The notes under the pieces are model-generated. The model was given only the letters and a program-made list of their open reading frames with translations. It did not search any database and was not told the origin of the DNA. The translations under genes and the position numbers were made by a program. DNA of 64,000 nt from JANQFV01 sp964468185 (GTDB lineage: Bacteria; Planctomycetota; Phycisphaerae; UBA1845; Fen-1342), in NCBI GenBank assembly GCA_964468185.1, contig CAYXTR010000020.1:1-64000 (forward strand), given 5' to 3'. This document shows, piece after piece, positions 10,901 through 19,307 of this stretch. How positions within the stretch are numbered: position 1 is the stretch's first letter; every line of letters starts with the position of its first letter.

Positions 10901-11221
10901 GCGTATGGACGCAAGATTCTGGCGGCCGGCAAGCTGGTGTCGCGGCACGAGAATCTGCACCTGATTTATGTTACGAACTTCAAGTGTGGCCCGGATTCGT
11001 TCCTGAAGGGCTTTATCCGTCCCGCTTCGGGCAAGCCATTCCTCACGCTCCAGTTCGATGGCCATTCGAACGACGCGGGGATGATGACCCGCTGCGAGGC
11101 GTACCTCGATAGCAAGGGAATCCTGCGATGGTGGCGAACGTGCAAGAGCAAACCGGCTCAGGCAGTCTTGCCGGAAGAATCCTCTACATCCCCCAAATGG
11201 CGTACGCCAGTGCCCGGTTGA
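7958..11221 (+). CDS. Acyl-CoA dehydratase activase, tandem ATPase form (BadF/HgdC family)
   Basis: A 1087-aa protein with two ASKHA-fold ATPase modules followed by a DUF2229-like activase region. Module 1 (about residues 1-290) starts YLGIDVGAVSVK and carries CAAGTGAF and RCSVFAKSD. Module 2 (about 345-660) starts YLGLDIGSVGTK and carries CAAGTGSF and RCTVFMERD. In HgdC-type activators these cysteines bind a [4Fe-4S] cluster at the dimer interface and ATP hydrolysis drives an electron into 2-hydroxyacyl-CoA dehydratases. Module 2 contains an Ala/Gly-rich insert of about 40 residues. The frame after about residue 1047 is probably non-homologous, because the next gene overlaps it by 94 bases and continues the family alignment in another frame. 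No dehydratase subunit genes are nearby. Confidence 0.85.
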   Translation: MSVYLGIDVGAVSVKTAVLAASGTVDEIAQRAGVGLVRLQPHAESEEGVLIWPVRRTRGQPLDVARAVLDEVLGLVGQDCVAALVVTGSGGQMVAQAMQAQTCNEFQACARAVNLLHPDVRTVFELGGETSRFIRLAPDPGSGTLGILDYGVNGDCAAGTGAFLDQQAGRLKYKIEDIGGIVEEAERAAQIAGRCSVFAKSDMIHAQQKGFAPPEVLRGLCNAVATNFKTAVVKGRQPVPPVAFLGGVANNSAVVRGLRETFELDDGELFVPTAAESLPAVGAACAARELKASEQRDASRQVDRLRAMTHGEPDTFPRTRRLSLERVTLLRDEAREYVLPKNGDKIDAYLGLDIGSVGTKLVLIDDQGDVIHSIFTRTEGRPIEVVTRCLREIEEAVGWAVDIRGVGTTGSGRELIGELVGADAITDEITCHKSGATFVGDRLLGKRPDTIFEIGGQDSKYISLETEAAGDGAARVETGDVAAVNGGNGDGQAGDAATAVAAAHGPGESIVVDFQMNEACAAGTGSFLEERAEELGVSIKGEFAQLALESQAPIKLGERCTVFMERDVNTYMQRGAERKDVIAGLAYSIAYNYINRVVRGRKIGDCIFFQGGTAYNDAVAAAFSMIAGKEIIVPPHNAILGAIGAALIARDKNAATGNATRFRGYDMTQVDYTLREFTCKGCGNHCAVQEFSVEGEKTFWGDKCSERFRKQVKSPQKPVIPDLVAVRNELMVADDDGDPSDARQAIGIPLAMYTWDLLPFYRRFFRDCGFKVVVSSETNRQTIRNGLEAVVSEPCFPIIVAHGHAVELAQRGVDFIWIPNQITTNERQDPKLDAFVCPWGQTLPYVVRQTPTFRGWSGRILCPTISFQDGEAALRKALVQVVGELGVGAGRARRAFGRALEALRVFRRDYAAAGREALDTVLRMNAPAMVLVGRPYNTHDAGVSLSVARKLREQYGVNLLPIDALPLDDIEFDDVCDNMYWAYGRKILAAGKLVSRHENLHLIYVTNFKCGPDSFLKGFIRPASGKPFLTLQFDGHSNDAGMMTRCEAYLDSKGILRWWRTCKSKPAQAVLPEESSTSPKWRTPVPG

Positions 11222-12423
11222 TGGCCGCGGCGTTCCGCTCGATCGGGGTGGCTGCCGAGGTTACGCCGGATTCGGATGGCGATACGCTGGAGCTAGGCGG
11301 CTTGTACAGCAGCGGCGAGGAGTGTTTGCCGCACAAGATCACGCTGGGTGATTTCATCAAGCTGTGTCAGGCGCCGGGGGCGGACCCGAAGAAGCTGGCA
11401 CTGTTCATGCCTCGGGCGCCGGGGCCGTGTCGCTTTGGCCAGTATGCACCCTACCTCGAGCAGGTTCTGCGAGAACAGGGCCTCGAGGACGCGCTGATCG
11501 TATCGCCGTGCAGCGGTGAGGGCTATGACAGCATCGGCGTCCACGCCGAGGACCTGACGACGACGGCGTGGCTGGCGATTGTGTGCGGGGACACGTGTAC
11601 GCGGTTTCTGCTGAAGACGCGGCCGTACGAGACGAATGAGGGTGACGCCGAGGACGCGTTTCAGGTCGCAATCAGTGAGTTCGGGCGCATTCTGGAGCGG
11701 CGGGACCTGTCGGTAAACGAGCGCATTGCCATGCTGGCTGACGCGATGCTGGGTGTCCGCGATCGTTTTCGGGCGGTGCCGGCGCGTTATGAGAAGGGGC
11801 GGCCACTGATTGGCGTGGTTGGCGAAATCTACTGTCGGCTGAACACGTTCAGCAATGAGGACGCGGTCCGGAAGATCGAGCGGCTGGGTGGCGAGTGTTG
11901 GCTATCCGATATTTCGGAGTGGATCTGGTACACGAACTGGTCGCGAGAGCACGAGTGGAATCGCGATCACGGCTGGATGAATCTGGAGTTTTTGAAGCTG
12001 AAGCTCAAGGACTTCTTCCAGCATCGCTACGAGCACAAGCTGCTGGCGTCGGTGCACGATGACTTCACGGGGTATGAAGAGCCGCACGATGTCCGCGACA
12101 TTTTGGAGGGGTCGGAGCCCTATCTGCCGGCGACCGGGGCGCTGGGCGAGATGACGCTGAGCGTGGGCAAGGCGGTCTACCTGTACAACAAGGGTGCGGA
12201 CGGCATCATTGACATCAGCCCCTTCACCTGCATGAACGGAATCGCGAGTGAAGCCGTCTATCCGGCTCTGAGTGCGGATCACGATGATATTCCGGTGCGA
12301 TCGCTCTACTTTGACAAGGTGGGCGGTCAGATCGAGCGCGATCTGGAGATCTTCCTCGATCTGGCGCGGGCCTATCAACGGCGTAAGCGCAAGCAGCGTG
12401 TATATCCGGACTACTTCGAGTAG
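11128..12423 (+). CDS. C-terminal part of acyl-CoA dehydratase activase system (HgdB/DUF2229-like)
   Basis: A 431-aa protein matching the last third of the long (about 1400-1500 aa) activase-related proteins. It begins with the LYIPQMAYASARLMAAAF segment, followed by SSGEECLPHKITLGDF and a Cys-rich VSPCSGEGYDS block, and has a late DISPFTCMNGIASE motif with a cysteine typical of the 2-hydroxyglutaryl-CoA dehydratase fold. Its ATG at 11128 sits inside the end of the preceding gene, behind a GGGA site. Both halves are read in the same direction but in different frames. This is either a true gene split with translational coupling or a frameshift in a single gene. It presumably works together with the activase. 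Confidence 0.8.
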   Translation: MVANVQEQTGSGSLAGRILYIPQMAYASARLMAAAFRSIGVAAEVTPDSDGDTLELGGLYSSGEECLPHKITLGDFIKLCQAPGADPKKLALFMPRAPGPCRFGQYAPYLEQVLREQGLEDALIVSPCSGEGYDSIGVHAEDLTTTAWLAIVCGDTCTRFLLKTRPYETNEGDAEDAFQVAISEFGRILERRDLSVNERIAMLADAMLGVRDRFRAVPARYEKGRPLIGVVGEIYCRLNTFSNEDAVRKIERLGGECWLSDISEWIWYTNWSREHEWNRDHGWMNLEFLKLKLKDFFQHRYEHKLLASVHDDFTGYEEPHDVRDILEGSEPYLPATGALGEMTLSVGKAVYLYNKGADGIIDISPFTCMNGIASEAVYPALSADHDDIPVRSLYFDKVGGQIERDLEIFLDLARAYQRRKRKQRVYPDYFE

Positions 12424-12472
12424 GCTGTGCGCCGGTTTCTGTTGAGCTTGCTGATCGCCGGGAGAGCCGGAT

Positions 12473-14509
12473 ATGTCGCAGGATGATCGCGACGCGATTC
12501 ATGAAAGGACGCCCCGGCCTGTGTCGGACAGGGATGTGCCGGTGCAGGATGGCTCACTTCAGCCGCAGGTACCGGTAACCGAGCCGCCGCCGGTGCATGT
12601 GCCGGCGTCTGGCAGAGATGGTGCGCCGCAGCGTTCGGGGGTTTTGTGTCGTCCGTTCGACCGAATTGACCGCGTGGCCGTGCGGGCCGGGGATGCGCAG
12701 ACGGAATTGGAGAAGTACAAGGTCCGGATGCGCAAGTATGCGCCGGTGCAGATCGGGCGTGATGCGTTGCCGTGGGCGGGGTGGTGGCAATGTGACGGTT
12801 GCGATGCGCGTGTGTCGGGCGCGCTCTGTCACGATGCCGAGCGTGACACGGTGTACTTGCGGCAGGACTGTCCGACGTGTGGCGAGCGGCGTACGGCGCT
12901 GTATGACGTGCTGTTCGTGAAGCAGCCGCGGGGGTTGGCGCGGCACGCGCGTCAGCCGGAGCGCACGTTCGGTGGGGTGCCGATTCGGCCGATTCTGACG
13001 ACGTTGCCGCGGACTGTGGAGACGTTGTGTCCGGAGTGTGCGTGTCTGATTCTTGGCCGCTATTACGTGCGGGACAAGACGGTTTATATCGAGAAGACCT
13101 GCCCGGAGCATGGGTACTTTCGCGACAAGATCAATACGGATGTTGCCCTGTATCTGCGGGCGACGGAAGCAGGGTATCAGGATGAGCGTGGCGCCGAGCG
13201 GCCGCAGGTCAAGGGCGGCAGTGCGTGTCCGACCGATTGCGGTTTGTGTGAACAGCATCACAGTACGTCGTGTCTGGCGCAGATTGACCTGACGAATCGG
13301 TGCAATTTGAACTGCCCGGTGTGTTTTGCGAGTGCCAATTCGGCGGGTTATGTGGCCGAGCCGACGTATGAGATGGTCGTGGAAATGTTGCGCAGTTTGC
13401 GCCGGCAAGATCCGCATCCGGCGACGGCCATTCAGTTCACGGGTGGTGAGCCGACGCTGCATCCGGATTTCTTTCGCATTGTCAAGACTGCGGTCGAGAT
13501 GGGTTTTTCGCATGTGCAGATCGCGACGAATGGCCTGCGCATCGCCGAGCGGTCGTTTGCCGAGCGGGCGGCGGAGGCTGGTTTGCACACGCTGTACCTG
13601 CAATTCGATGGACTCGATGATGCCGACTACGTGAAACTGCGCGGTGTGCGGCTGCTCGAGAAGAAGATGCAGGTGATTGAGAACTGTCGGGCAACGGGGA
13701 TGAAGATCTGCTTTGTGCCGACGATCGTGAACGGTGTGAATGATCACCAGGTGGAGCGCATCTTCCGCTGTGCGGTGGACAATATCGACGTGGTCAGCGC
13801 GATTTCGTACCAGCCGGTGTCGTTCAGTGGACGGATCAGTCGAGAGCAATTGGAACAGCAGCGCTATACGCTGGGCGATTTGGCGCACGACGTGGCGGCG
13901 TGCAGCGGGGCTGATCTGCAGCGCGACTTCTTCCCGCTGAATTTCATGACGCCGCTGTCACGCATCCTTCAGACGATCGATGGCAAGCCCAAGATTCGTC
14001 CGAGTTGCCATAGTGATTGTGCGTTCGGGACGTACTTTTTTGTGACGCCGGACCGGCAGGTGATTCCGGTGCCGAAGCTGTTTGATATGGCGCGGCTGAT
14101 GGACGGGTTTAATGACCTGGCGGCGCGGATCGAGCGGACGCGGCCGGAGAAGATGGCCAACTGGCGTGACAAGCTCGACATTCTGCTGACATTCCTGCGC
14201 AGTTATCGCTGGAGTGAGCGCGACTTTCGGGTGACGCCGTTTACATTTGCGCACACTCTGCGGGGTCTGACGGATAAGGCCGTTGGCCGTGGCGCGTCTG
14301 GAACGAAGACCTTTCGGACGCTTATGGCGGCGGGGATGCACTTCATGGATCGGTACAACTTCGACACGGAGCGGATCAAGCGGTGCGTGATTCTGTACAG
14401 CACGCCGGACGGGATGTACCCGTTCTGCACGATCAATTGCGGGCCGACGTATCGGCCGTACATTGAGCAGATGTATGCACGACCGCTCGGGGGACCTGGT
14501 CGTACCTGA
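12473..14509 (+). CDS. Radical SAM enzyme resembling tetraether lipid synthase (Tes/MJ0619 family)
   Basis: A 678-aa protein. After a Pro-rich low-complexity N-terminus (about 1-75), two zinc-ribbon-like blocks follow: CDGC/CPTC around residues 106-145 and CPEC plus CPEHGYFRDK near 185-215. The radical SAM core begins with CNLNCPVCF (Cys277, Cys281, Cys284), then FTGGEPTLHPDFF, IATNG, and YLQFDG. This order of zinc modules, the GLCEQHHSTSCLAQIDLTNR lead-in and FQPVSF-like block (here YQPVSFSGRI) match my memory of the archaeal Tes/MJ0619 family, which couples lipid tails into membrane-spanning tetraethers. The gene lies 49 bases after the activase pair and is probably co-transcribed. Substrate in this bacterium is unknown. 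Confidence 0.78.
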   Translation: MSQDDRDAIHERTPRPVSDRDVPVQDGSLQPQVPVTEPPPVHVPASGRDGAPQRSGVLCRPFDRIDRVAVRAGDAQTELEKYKVRMRKYAPVQIGRDALPWAGWWQCDGCDARVSGALCHDAERDTVYLRQDCPTCGERRTALYDVLFVKQPRGLARHARQPERTFGGVPIRPILTTLPRTVETLCPECACLILGRYYVRDKTVYIEKTCPEHGYFRDKINTDVALYLRATEAGYQDERGAERPQVKGGSACPTDCGLCEQHHSTSCLAQIDLTNRCNLNCPVCFASANSAGYVAEPTYEMVVEMLRSLRRQDPHPATAIQFTGGEPTLHPDFFRIVKTAVEMGFSHVQIATNGLRIAERSFAERAAEAGLHTLYLQFDGLDDADYVKLRGVRLLEKKMQVIENCRATGMKICFVPTIVNGVNDHQVERIFRCAVDNIDVVSAISYQPVSFSGRISREQLEQQRYTLGDLAHDVAACSGADLQRDFFPLNFMTPLSRILQTIDGKPKIRPSCHSDCAFGTYFFVTPDRQVIPVPKLFDMARLMDGFNDLAARIERTRPEKMANWRDKLDILLTFLRSYRWSERDFRVTPFTFAHTLRGLTDKAVGRGASGTKTFRTLMAAGMHFMDRYNFDTERIKRCVILYSTPDGMYPFCTINCGPTYRPYIEQMYARPLGGPGRT

Positions 14510-14538
14510 TTCGGGGGCAGTGGGGGGCGGGGCAGCAG

Positions 14539-15540
14539 CTATTCGACGCCGGCGTGCTCGCGATACCACTGCACCGTCATCGGCACGCCTTGCTCGTACT
14601 GCACGCGTGGCTCCCAGCCCAGTACGCGTCGGGCTTTTTCGGTCGAGAAGTAGGATCGGCGGCCCATCAGCCAGACGGCGTAGCGTGTGATGAAGGGCGG
14701 TTTCTGCCAGTTGAAGAGGTGGCCGAGGCATTCGAGGAAGAAGCCGGCGTTGTAGGCGACGCGGTAGGGGACGTGGCGTTTCACCGACGGGGCGCCGATG
14801 GTGCGTGCCAGCAGGTCGAAGTATTCCTGCTGTGTGATTTCGCCGTCGTTGCTGCAATTGAAGGCTTCGCCGTTGGCCTCGGGCTTGTCGGCGGCGAGGA
14901 TGGCACCCTCGGCGACGTTGCCGGCGTAGACGACGTTCAGGCGGTTGTCGCCACGTCCGAGAATCTTGGCCTGGCCGGCTTTGATCATGCGATAGAGGCG
15001 GGCGATCGTTGTGCGGTCGCGCGGGCCGTAGATCCAGGCGGGGCGAATGACGGAGAGCTCGATGCGGTTCTGGCGGTGGGCCTGCCAGACGATTTTCTCG
15101 GCGGCGACTTTGGACTTGCTGTAGTAGGCCCACTTGTAGAGCTTGTAGCCGAGGTCGGCGGTCTCGTCGATGACCTGGTCCTTGGTGTAGTAGCCGTAGG
15201 TGCTGATTGAGCTGATGTGGACGAAGCGGCGGACCTGGGCGGCGATGGCGGCTTCGAGGATGTTGCGGGTGCCGTCGATGGTGACGCGCTGGAATTCCTC
15301 CCAGGGGCCCCAGTCGCCGACCTTGGCCGCGGAGTGATAGACGGCGTCCACGCCAGCGCACGCGGCGGCCAGCGTTTCGGGGCGGGTGACGTCGCCTTCG
15401 GCAAACTCGACGCCCTGGGTGCGCAGCCATTCGATATCGCTGCCCGGGCGTACGAGTACGCGCGTCGGGCGATCACGCTTGCGAAGCTGTTCGACGATAT
15501 GGCTGCCGAGGAGACCGGTTGCGCCTGTGACGAGATTCAT
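14539..15540 (-). CDS. NAD-dependent epimerase/dehydratase (extended SDR, 3-beta-HSD-like)
   Basis: A 333-aa extended short-chain dehydrogenase. The Rossmann motif GATGLLGSHI is at residues 6-15, followed by the acidic/NNAG-type block VYHSAAKVGDWG and the catalytic YxxxK in YSKSK. The start at 15540 places the Rossmann motif at the usual distance from the N-terminus. Relatives act on nucleotide sugars, flavonoids or sterol/hopanoid intermediates; the sequence alone does not choose. It is convergent with the Tes-like gene (30 bases between stops) and lies downstream of transketolase on the same strand, separated by 79 bases. Confidence 0.85.
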   Translation of the reverse strand: MNLVTGATGLLGSHIVEQLRKRDRPTRVLVRPGSDIEWLRTQGVEFAEGDVTRPETLAAACAGVDAVYHSAAKVGDWGPWEEFQRVTIDGTRNILEAAIAAQVRRFVHISSISTYGYYTKDQVIDETADLGYKLYKWAYYSKSKVAAEKIVWQAHRQNRIELSVIRPAWIYGPRDRTTIARLYRMIKAGQAKILGRGDNRLNVVYAGNVAEGAILAADKPEANGEAFNCSNDGEITQQEYFDLLARTIGAPSVKRHVPYRVAYNAGFFLECLGHLFNWQKPPFITRYAVWLMGRRSYFSTEKARRVLGWEPRVQYEQGVPMTVQWYREHAGVE

Positions 15541-15619
15541 GATTGTGCGATTCCGTTCAGCGAGCTGGTCGGCGGCTCTGCGATCAGCCGCACGTCTCGC
15601 GTTTTGAGAACTGCCCTGC

Positions 15620-17572
15620 TCATTCCGGCGTTCGCAGCATCGCCAGTGCGTGGTCGGCGATTTGTGACGGCGCCACGCCGGCATACTCGAGTGCCTCATC
15701 CGGCGTCAACGTCGACTTGGGAATTCGCTGCACGTGCAGCGAGCCGACGCGTACGTCGCCGGCGAACGCGGCTGCTTCACACACGGCGGCTCCGAAGCCA
15801 CCGCCATAGTTATCCTCGACGACCAGGCCGATACGGCCAGCGCGTCGCAGCGTGTCGATCAGCTTATCGCGCTGGAGCGGCAGGGCATAGGTATCAATGA
15901 CCATGGCCCGGATGTTCTGTTTCGCCAGCAGCGTGGCGGCCTGTTTGGCAGCGTGCACCATGTATCCGGAGGCGAGTAGCGCCAGGTCTTCGCCCGGACT
16001 CAGGACGTTGAAGCCACCCGGCTCGAACTCCGCCTGGGGGTCGTAGATGAGCGGCACGTCCGGGCGGTGTGTCCGCATGTAGCACATGCCGGGTAGCTCG
16101 ACCATCAAGCGCGTGAGATGGTAAGCCGCCACGGCGTCAGCCGGATGGAAGAACCAGCAGAGCGGCGACTCGCGGTCGTCGGCGCGGACGGTCGTGTACG
16201 AGCCGAAGAACGCGACATCGAGCAGACCCATTTGGCTGGGGCCATCAGCAGCGAGGGATACTCCGGCGTGTGAGCCGACGATTTTGATGTTCGCGCGTGA
16301 GATATTGGCCATCTCCACCTGGTCGTAGGCCCGTGACAGGAACTTGGCGAACGAATTGACGAATGGGATGAAGCCGGCGGCGGATAGGCCGGCCGCGGTG
16401 GAGACCATGTTCTGCTCGGCGATTTTGCACTCGAAGAAGCGGTCGGGACAGGCCCTGGCGAACAGGTTGGCGAACGTCGAGTTGCTGACGTCGCCATCGA
16501 GGGCAACGACTTGTGGGACGAGCTGGCCGGCGGCCTGTAGCGCGGCGCCGTAAGCTCGTCGCGTCGCACATTTGCCCTTTTCCAGGGCGGCGCTCAAGCC
16601 AGCTGCTTCCATCGCCGCGGCGAAAGAGGGCCATTCCAATTTCCGCACGTCGCCGCGCTTGGGTTTGCCAGCGGCTGGCGCGGTGGGTGGCGTTGGTGGC
16701 TCACCGGCGGCTTTGAACTCGGCGACGGTCTGGTCGAGGGCGGCGCAGGCTTCCTCAAGCTTGTCTGCCGGCAGAGGCTTGCCGTGCCAGTTGCCGTCCT
16801 GTAACTGGTCAATCCCCCATCCTTTGACGGTGCGGGCGACAATGGCGAGCGGCTTATCCAGCTTTCCGAACGATTCCAGCGCGCCAGTGATCGAGTCCGG
16901 ATCGTGCCCGTCAATGGCGACGACGTCCCAACCGAAGGCGGTCAGCTTGGATACGAGGCGTTCACCGGATTGTTGTTCGGAGACGATGTCTGCCTGGCCT
17001 TCGCCGTTGGCGTTGAAGATGGCACAGATGTTGGTGAGTTGGTGGTCGACGATAAAATCGGCCGCCTCCCAGATTTGCCCCTCGCGGCTCTCACCGTCGC
17101 CGATGATGCAGTACACGCGGCGGTCGGACTGGTCGAGGCGGGCGGCCAGTGCCAGGCCGGCGGCGACGCTGAGGCCCTGCCCGAGACTGCCAGTGGCGGC
17201 GTCGAAGAAGGGGACGCCCTCGGCGGGATTGGGGTGGCCGTCGAGCACGCTCCCGAGCACGCGGAGCTGGTCGACCTCGGCGGGGGTGAGCAGTTCCGCG
17301 GCGGCACGTTCGCGGCCGACCTTGGCCTCAAGGTCGATCAGGGCGGCGTAGACGATCGGAACGGCGTGGCCCTCGGAGAGTACGAGCCGATCGGCGCTGA
17401 CGTGCCAGGGGTCGGCGGGGCTCCAGCGCATTTGGCGATACATGAGGGAGGTTACGATATGAGCCAGCGACAGGGCACTGGAGGGATGTCCGGAGCCGGC
17501 TTTGGTCGTCATGCGGACCGCCAGTTTTCCCAGTTCAGCCGCTTTTTGCTGAATTGCTGCGGCGCTGCTCAT
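15620..17572 (-). CDS. tkt: Transketolase
   Basis: A 650-aa full-length transketolase of the pentose phosphate pathway, moving two-carbon units between sugar phosphates with thiamine diphosphate. The N-terminal domain shows TKAGSGHPSSALSLAHI, GSLGQGLSVAAGLALAAR and the ThDP/metal motif IIGDGESREGQIWEAADF. The middle domain has RRAYGAALQAAG, KIAEQNMVSTAAGLSAAG and GSHAGVSLAADGPSQMGL. A C-terminal regulatory domain follows. The order of blocks is closer to the shorter, animal-like transketolases than to the E. coli type. A GGAGG site precedes the ATG at 17572. It may share a transcript with the downstream epimerase gene. Confidence 0.95.
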   Translation of the reverse strand: MSSAAAIQQKAAELGKLAVRMTTKAGSGHPSSALSLAHIVTSLMYRQMRWSPADPWHVSADRLVLSEGHAVPIVYAALIDLEAKVGRERAAAELLTPAEVDQLRVLGSVLDGHPNPAEGVPFFDAATGSLGQGLSVAAGLALAARLDQSDRRVYCIIGDGESREGQIWEAADFIVDHQLTNICAIFNANGEGQADIVSEQQSGERLVSKLTAFGWDVVAIDGHDPDSITGALESFGKLDKPLAIVARTVKGWGIDQLQDGNWHGKPLPADKLEEACAALDQTVAEFKAAGEPPTPPTAPAAGKPKRGDVRKLEWPSFAAAMEAAGLSAALEKGKCATRRAYGAALQAAGQLVPQVVALDGDVSNSTFANLFARACPDRFFECKIAEQNMVSTAAGLSAAGFIPFVNSFAKFLSRAYDQVEMANISRANIKIVGSHAGVSLAADGPSQMGLLDVAFFGSYTTVRADDRESPLCWFFHPADAVAAYHLTRLMVELPGMCYMRTHRPDVPLIYDPQAEFEPGGFNVLSPGEDLALLASGYMVHAAKQAATLLAKQNIRAMVIDTYALPLQRDKLIDTLRRAGRIGLVVEDNYGGGFGAAVCEAAAFAGDVRVGSLHVQRIPKSTLTPDEALEYAGVAPSQIADHALAMLRTPE

Positions 17573-17776
17573 TCTTCGGTACCTCCAAGGGGGGATTTCG
17601 CCTCGCGGGGCGGTGAAAAGTGGGCAGTTTAGCGATGGGCGCGGGGACGAGCAAGGCGAGCGAGGCGTCGCGGGGACTTGGCGCCGCGGTCTCTGGATGG
17701 CATACTAAATGGTCTGCGTATACTTGAGAAGTCCTTATCAGTCGTCAGTGGCTGACTTGTAGCTTTGGGAGTAGTG

Positions 17777-17911
17777 ATGCACTATCCGCACCGTATCAGC
17801 AAGATCAAGCGCAAGCGCAAGTGTGGGTTTCGCGCGCGGATGCGCACCACGAGTGGTCGCAAGATCATCAATCGCAAGCGTCGCGTTGGTCGCCGGGTGA
17901 ACGTCGCTTAG
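17777..17911 (+). CDS. rpmH: 50S ribosomal protein bL34
   Basis: A 44-aa basic protein that starts MHYPHRISKIKRKRKCGF and continues RARMRTTSGRKIINRKRR. The GFRARM block and the Arg/Lys-rich second half are diagnostic of bL34. The ATG at 17777 follows a TTGGGAG ribosome site. In most bacteria rpmH is followed by rnpA and yidC near the replication origin. Here neither gene follows, and tRNA-Arg comes about 210 bases later, so this locus is not a classical oriC-rpmH-rnpA region. A TATACT box at 17719-17724 may be the -10 element. Confidence 0.93.
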   Translation: MHYPHRISKIKRKRKCGFRARMRTTSGRKIINRKRRVGRRVNVA

Positions 17912-18122
17912 GCGTAGCGACTGTCTCAAGTCGTAACCGCTCGGGCGCGTGAGTGGCCTGGCATCGGCTGGTTGCAGCTCGTAGTGTCTCGCGGGGTTTT
18001 CAGCTTGATATTCACGATCTGGTCGTTCTTTGCTCAGGTGCGTGGGTGGCAGACAGGATGTGACTTGCGCCGGCGAGATTATGCTACCGGGACTTCACCA
18101 GCGCGTGTATAGTTAGGTTCTG

Positions 18123-18196
<74 letters not shown>

Positions 18197-18369
18197 TTGG
18201 TCTTGTCAGGACTTACGATTCGCGCACGCCTCTCCCCCGGGCGCGTGGCATTCGCACGGTGATTTCGGGCAGGAGTTGTGCTCGGGGTTACGCGGTTCGT
18301 TATCGGGCGGGGTGACGCCGTATAATCACCCGAGTTCGAGAATAACCAATGCGAGCCTGGAGCTCTCCA

Positions 18370-19221
18370 ATGCCGATGTCCGCGGCCATCCTGATCGTTA
18401 CCGTGGTAGCAGGCGGTTGCCTGCTGCTGATTGGCTGCTCGGTTCCGCAGCCGTGGCCGGAAAGCCCGCTCTATGAAGAGCCCGCCAACGACCCGAACTG
18501 GGTCGCACCTGCCACCAAGGAAGAGGCCCTGGCGGCGATGGCGGGGCATTATGCTCACTACGACATCGTCGCCTACGACGGCGAGACCATTAACGGTTCG
18601 CTGGCCGCGTTTGTCATCTCGTACGGATTCACGGATCTGGTCATCGAGGATGGGGAGCTGGTCGCGTACGACAGCTTCTGCCATGCCGAGTATATCGCGA
18701 ATCAGCCCTTCGACACGATCTTCTCAGATGCAGCCACCCGGGCGATCCAGCCGCCTGGGGCAGTGCTCGACGTGGTTCAGGAGGACGGAGCCTGGAAGGT
18801 GTATCGTCCCGCGACGCCGACGCTGATCGGTATCGATGGTGACCCGAACGTGCCGCTGTCGATGGACCGCAACGACCCCCTGATCAGCGACGACGATAAC
18901 GACGGGAAGCCGGGCGTGACCGTGCGGGTCGTGCTGTATGGCTTCATTCACGGTGAAATCTACATTGCGCGCCGCGAGATATTCGCAAACGAGCTGACTC
19001 TCTACTCCGACGGCAGCCTGCGGGGCAATGTCATCGACGACTCGGAGCAGCTTGTGATTGGGGCCTCACTTGGAATTCTGGACACGCCCAACAATCCGCC
19101 GCAGCGGCGCGATCCCGGGCTGAACCCGATCATCCTGATACCGGTTTCAGATGACATCGGGACCTGCGACGAGCTGATGGCGAATGGCGATGCGCTGTTT
19201 CCGCCGGAGCCTGAGTTTTAG
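18370..19221 (+). CDS. Hypothetical lipoprotein
   Basis: A 283-aa exported protein of unknown function. The N-terminus is a signal peptide with a lipobox ending LLIGC, so Cys about 23-24 is the likely lipidation site. The start at 18370 is chosen because GGAG lies seven bases before it; an ATG 21 bases upstream has no ribosome site. The mature part is acidic, rich in Asp and Pro, and contains an acidic stretch with DDDNDGKPGV that may bind calcium. I recognise no domain. It is convergent with the violaxanthin-de-epoxidase-like lipoprotein gene. Confidence 0.75.
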   Translation: MPMSAAILIVTVVAGGCLLLIGCSVPQPWPESPLYEEPANDPNWVAPATKEEALAAMAGHYAHYDIVAYDGETINGSLAAFVISYGFTDLVIEDGELVAYDSFCHAEYIANQPFDTIFSDAATRAIQPPGAVLDVVQEDGAWKVYRPATPTLIGIDGDPNVPLSMDRNDPLISDDDNDGKPGVTVRVVLYGFIHGEIYIARREIFANELTLYSDGSLRGNVIDDSEQLVIGASLGILDTPNNPPQRRDPGLNPIILIPVSDDIGTCDELMANGDALFPPEPEF

Positions 19222-19307
19222 GAGCGTGTCGGCCAATCCTGTCACGGCGTCACGTAGACTCCCCAGCGTCCATCTGGCCACAGGTTACCTTGTCCGAACC
19301 GCAGCCG

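Noticed and set aside
8852..11065. A very long open frame on the minus strand opposite the activase gene (about 737 codons)
   Set aside because: Its product is Arg/His-rich with no family resemblance, and it is the mirror of a well-conserved gene; such frames are common in GC-rich DNA.
12554..13888. Long minus-strand open frame opposite the Tes-like gene
   Set aside because: Arg/His-rich translation without domains; the plus strand encodes a clear radical SAM enzyme.
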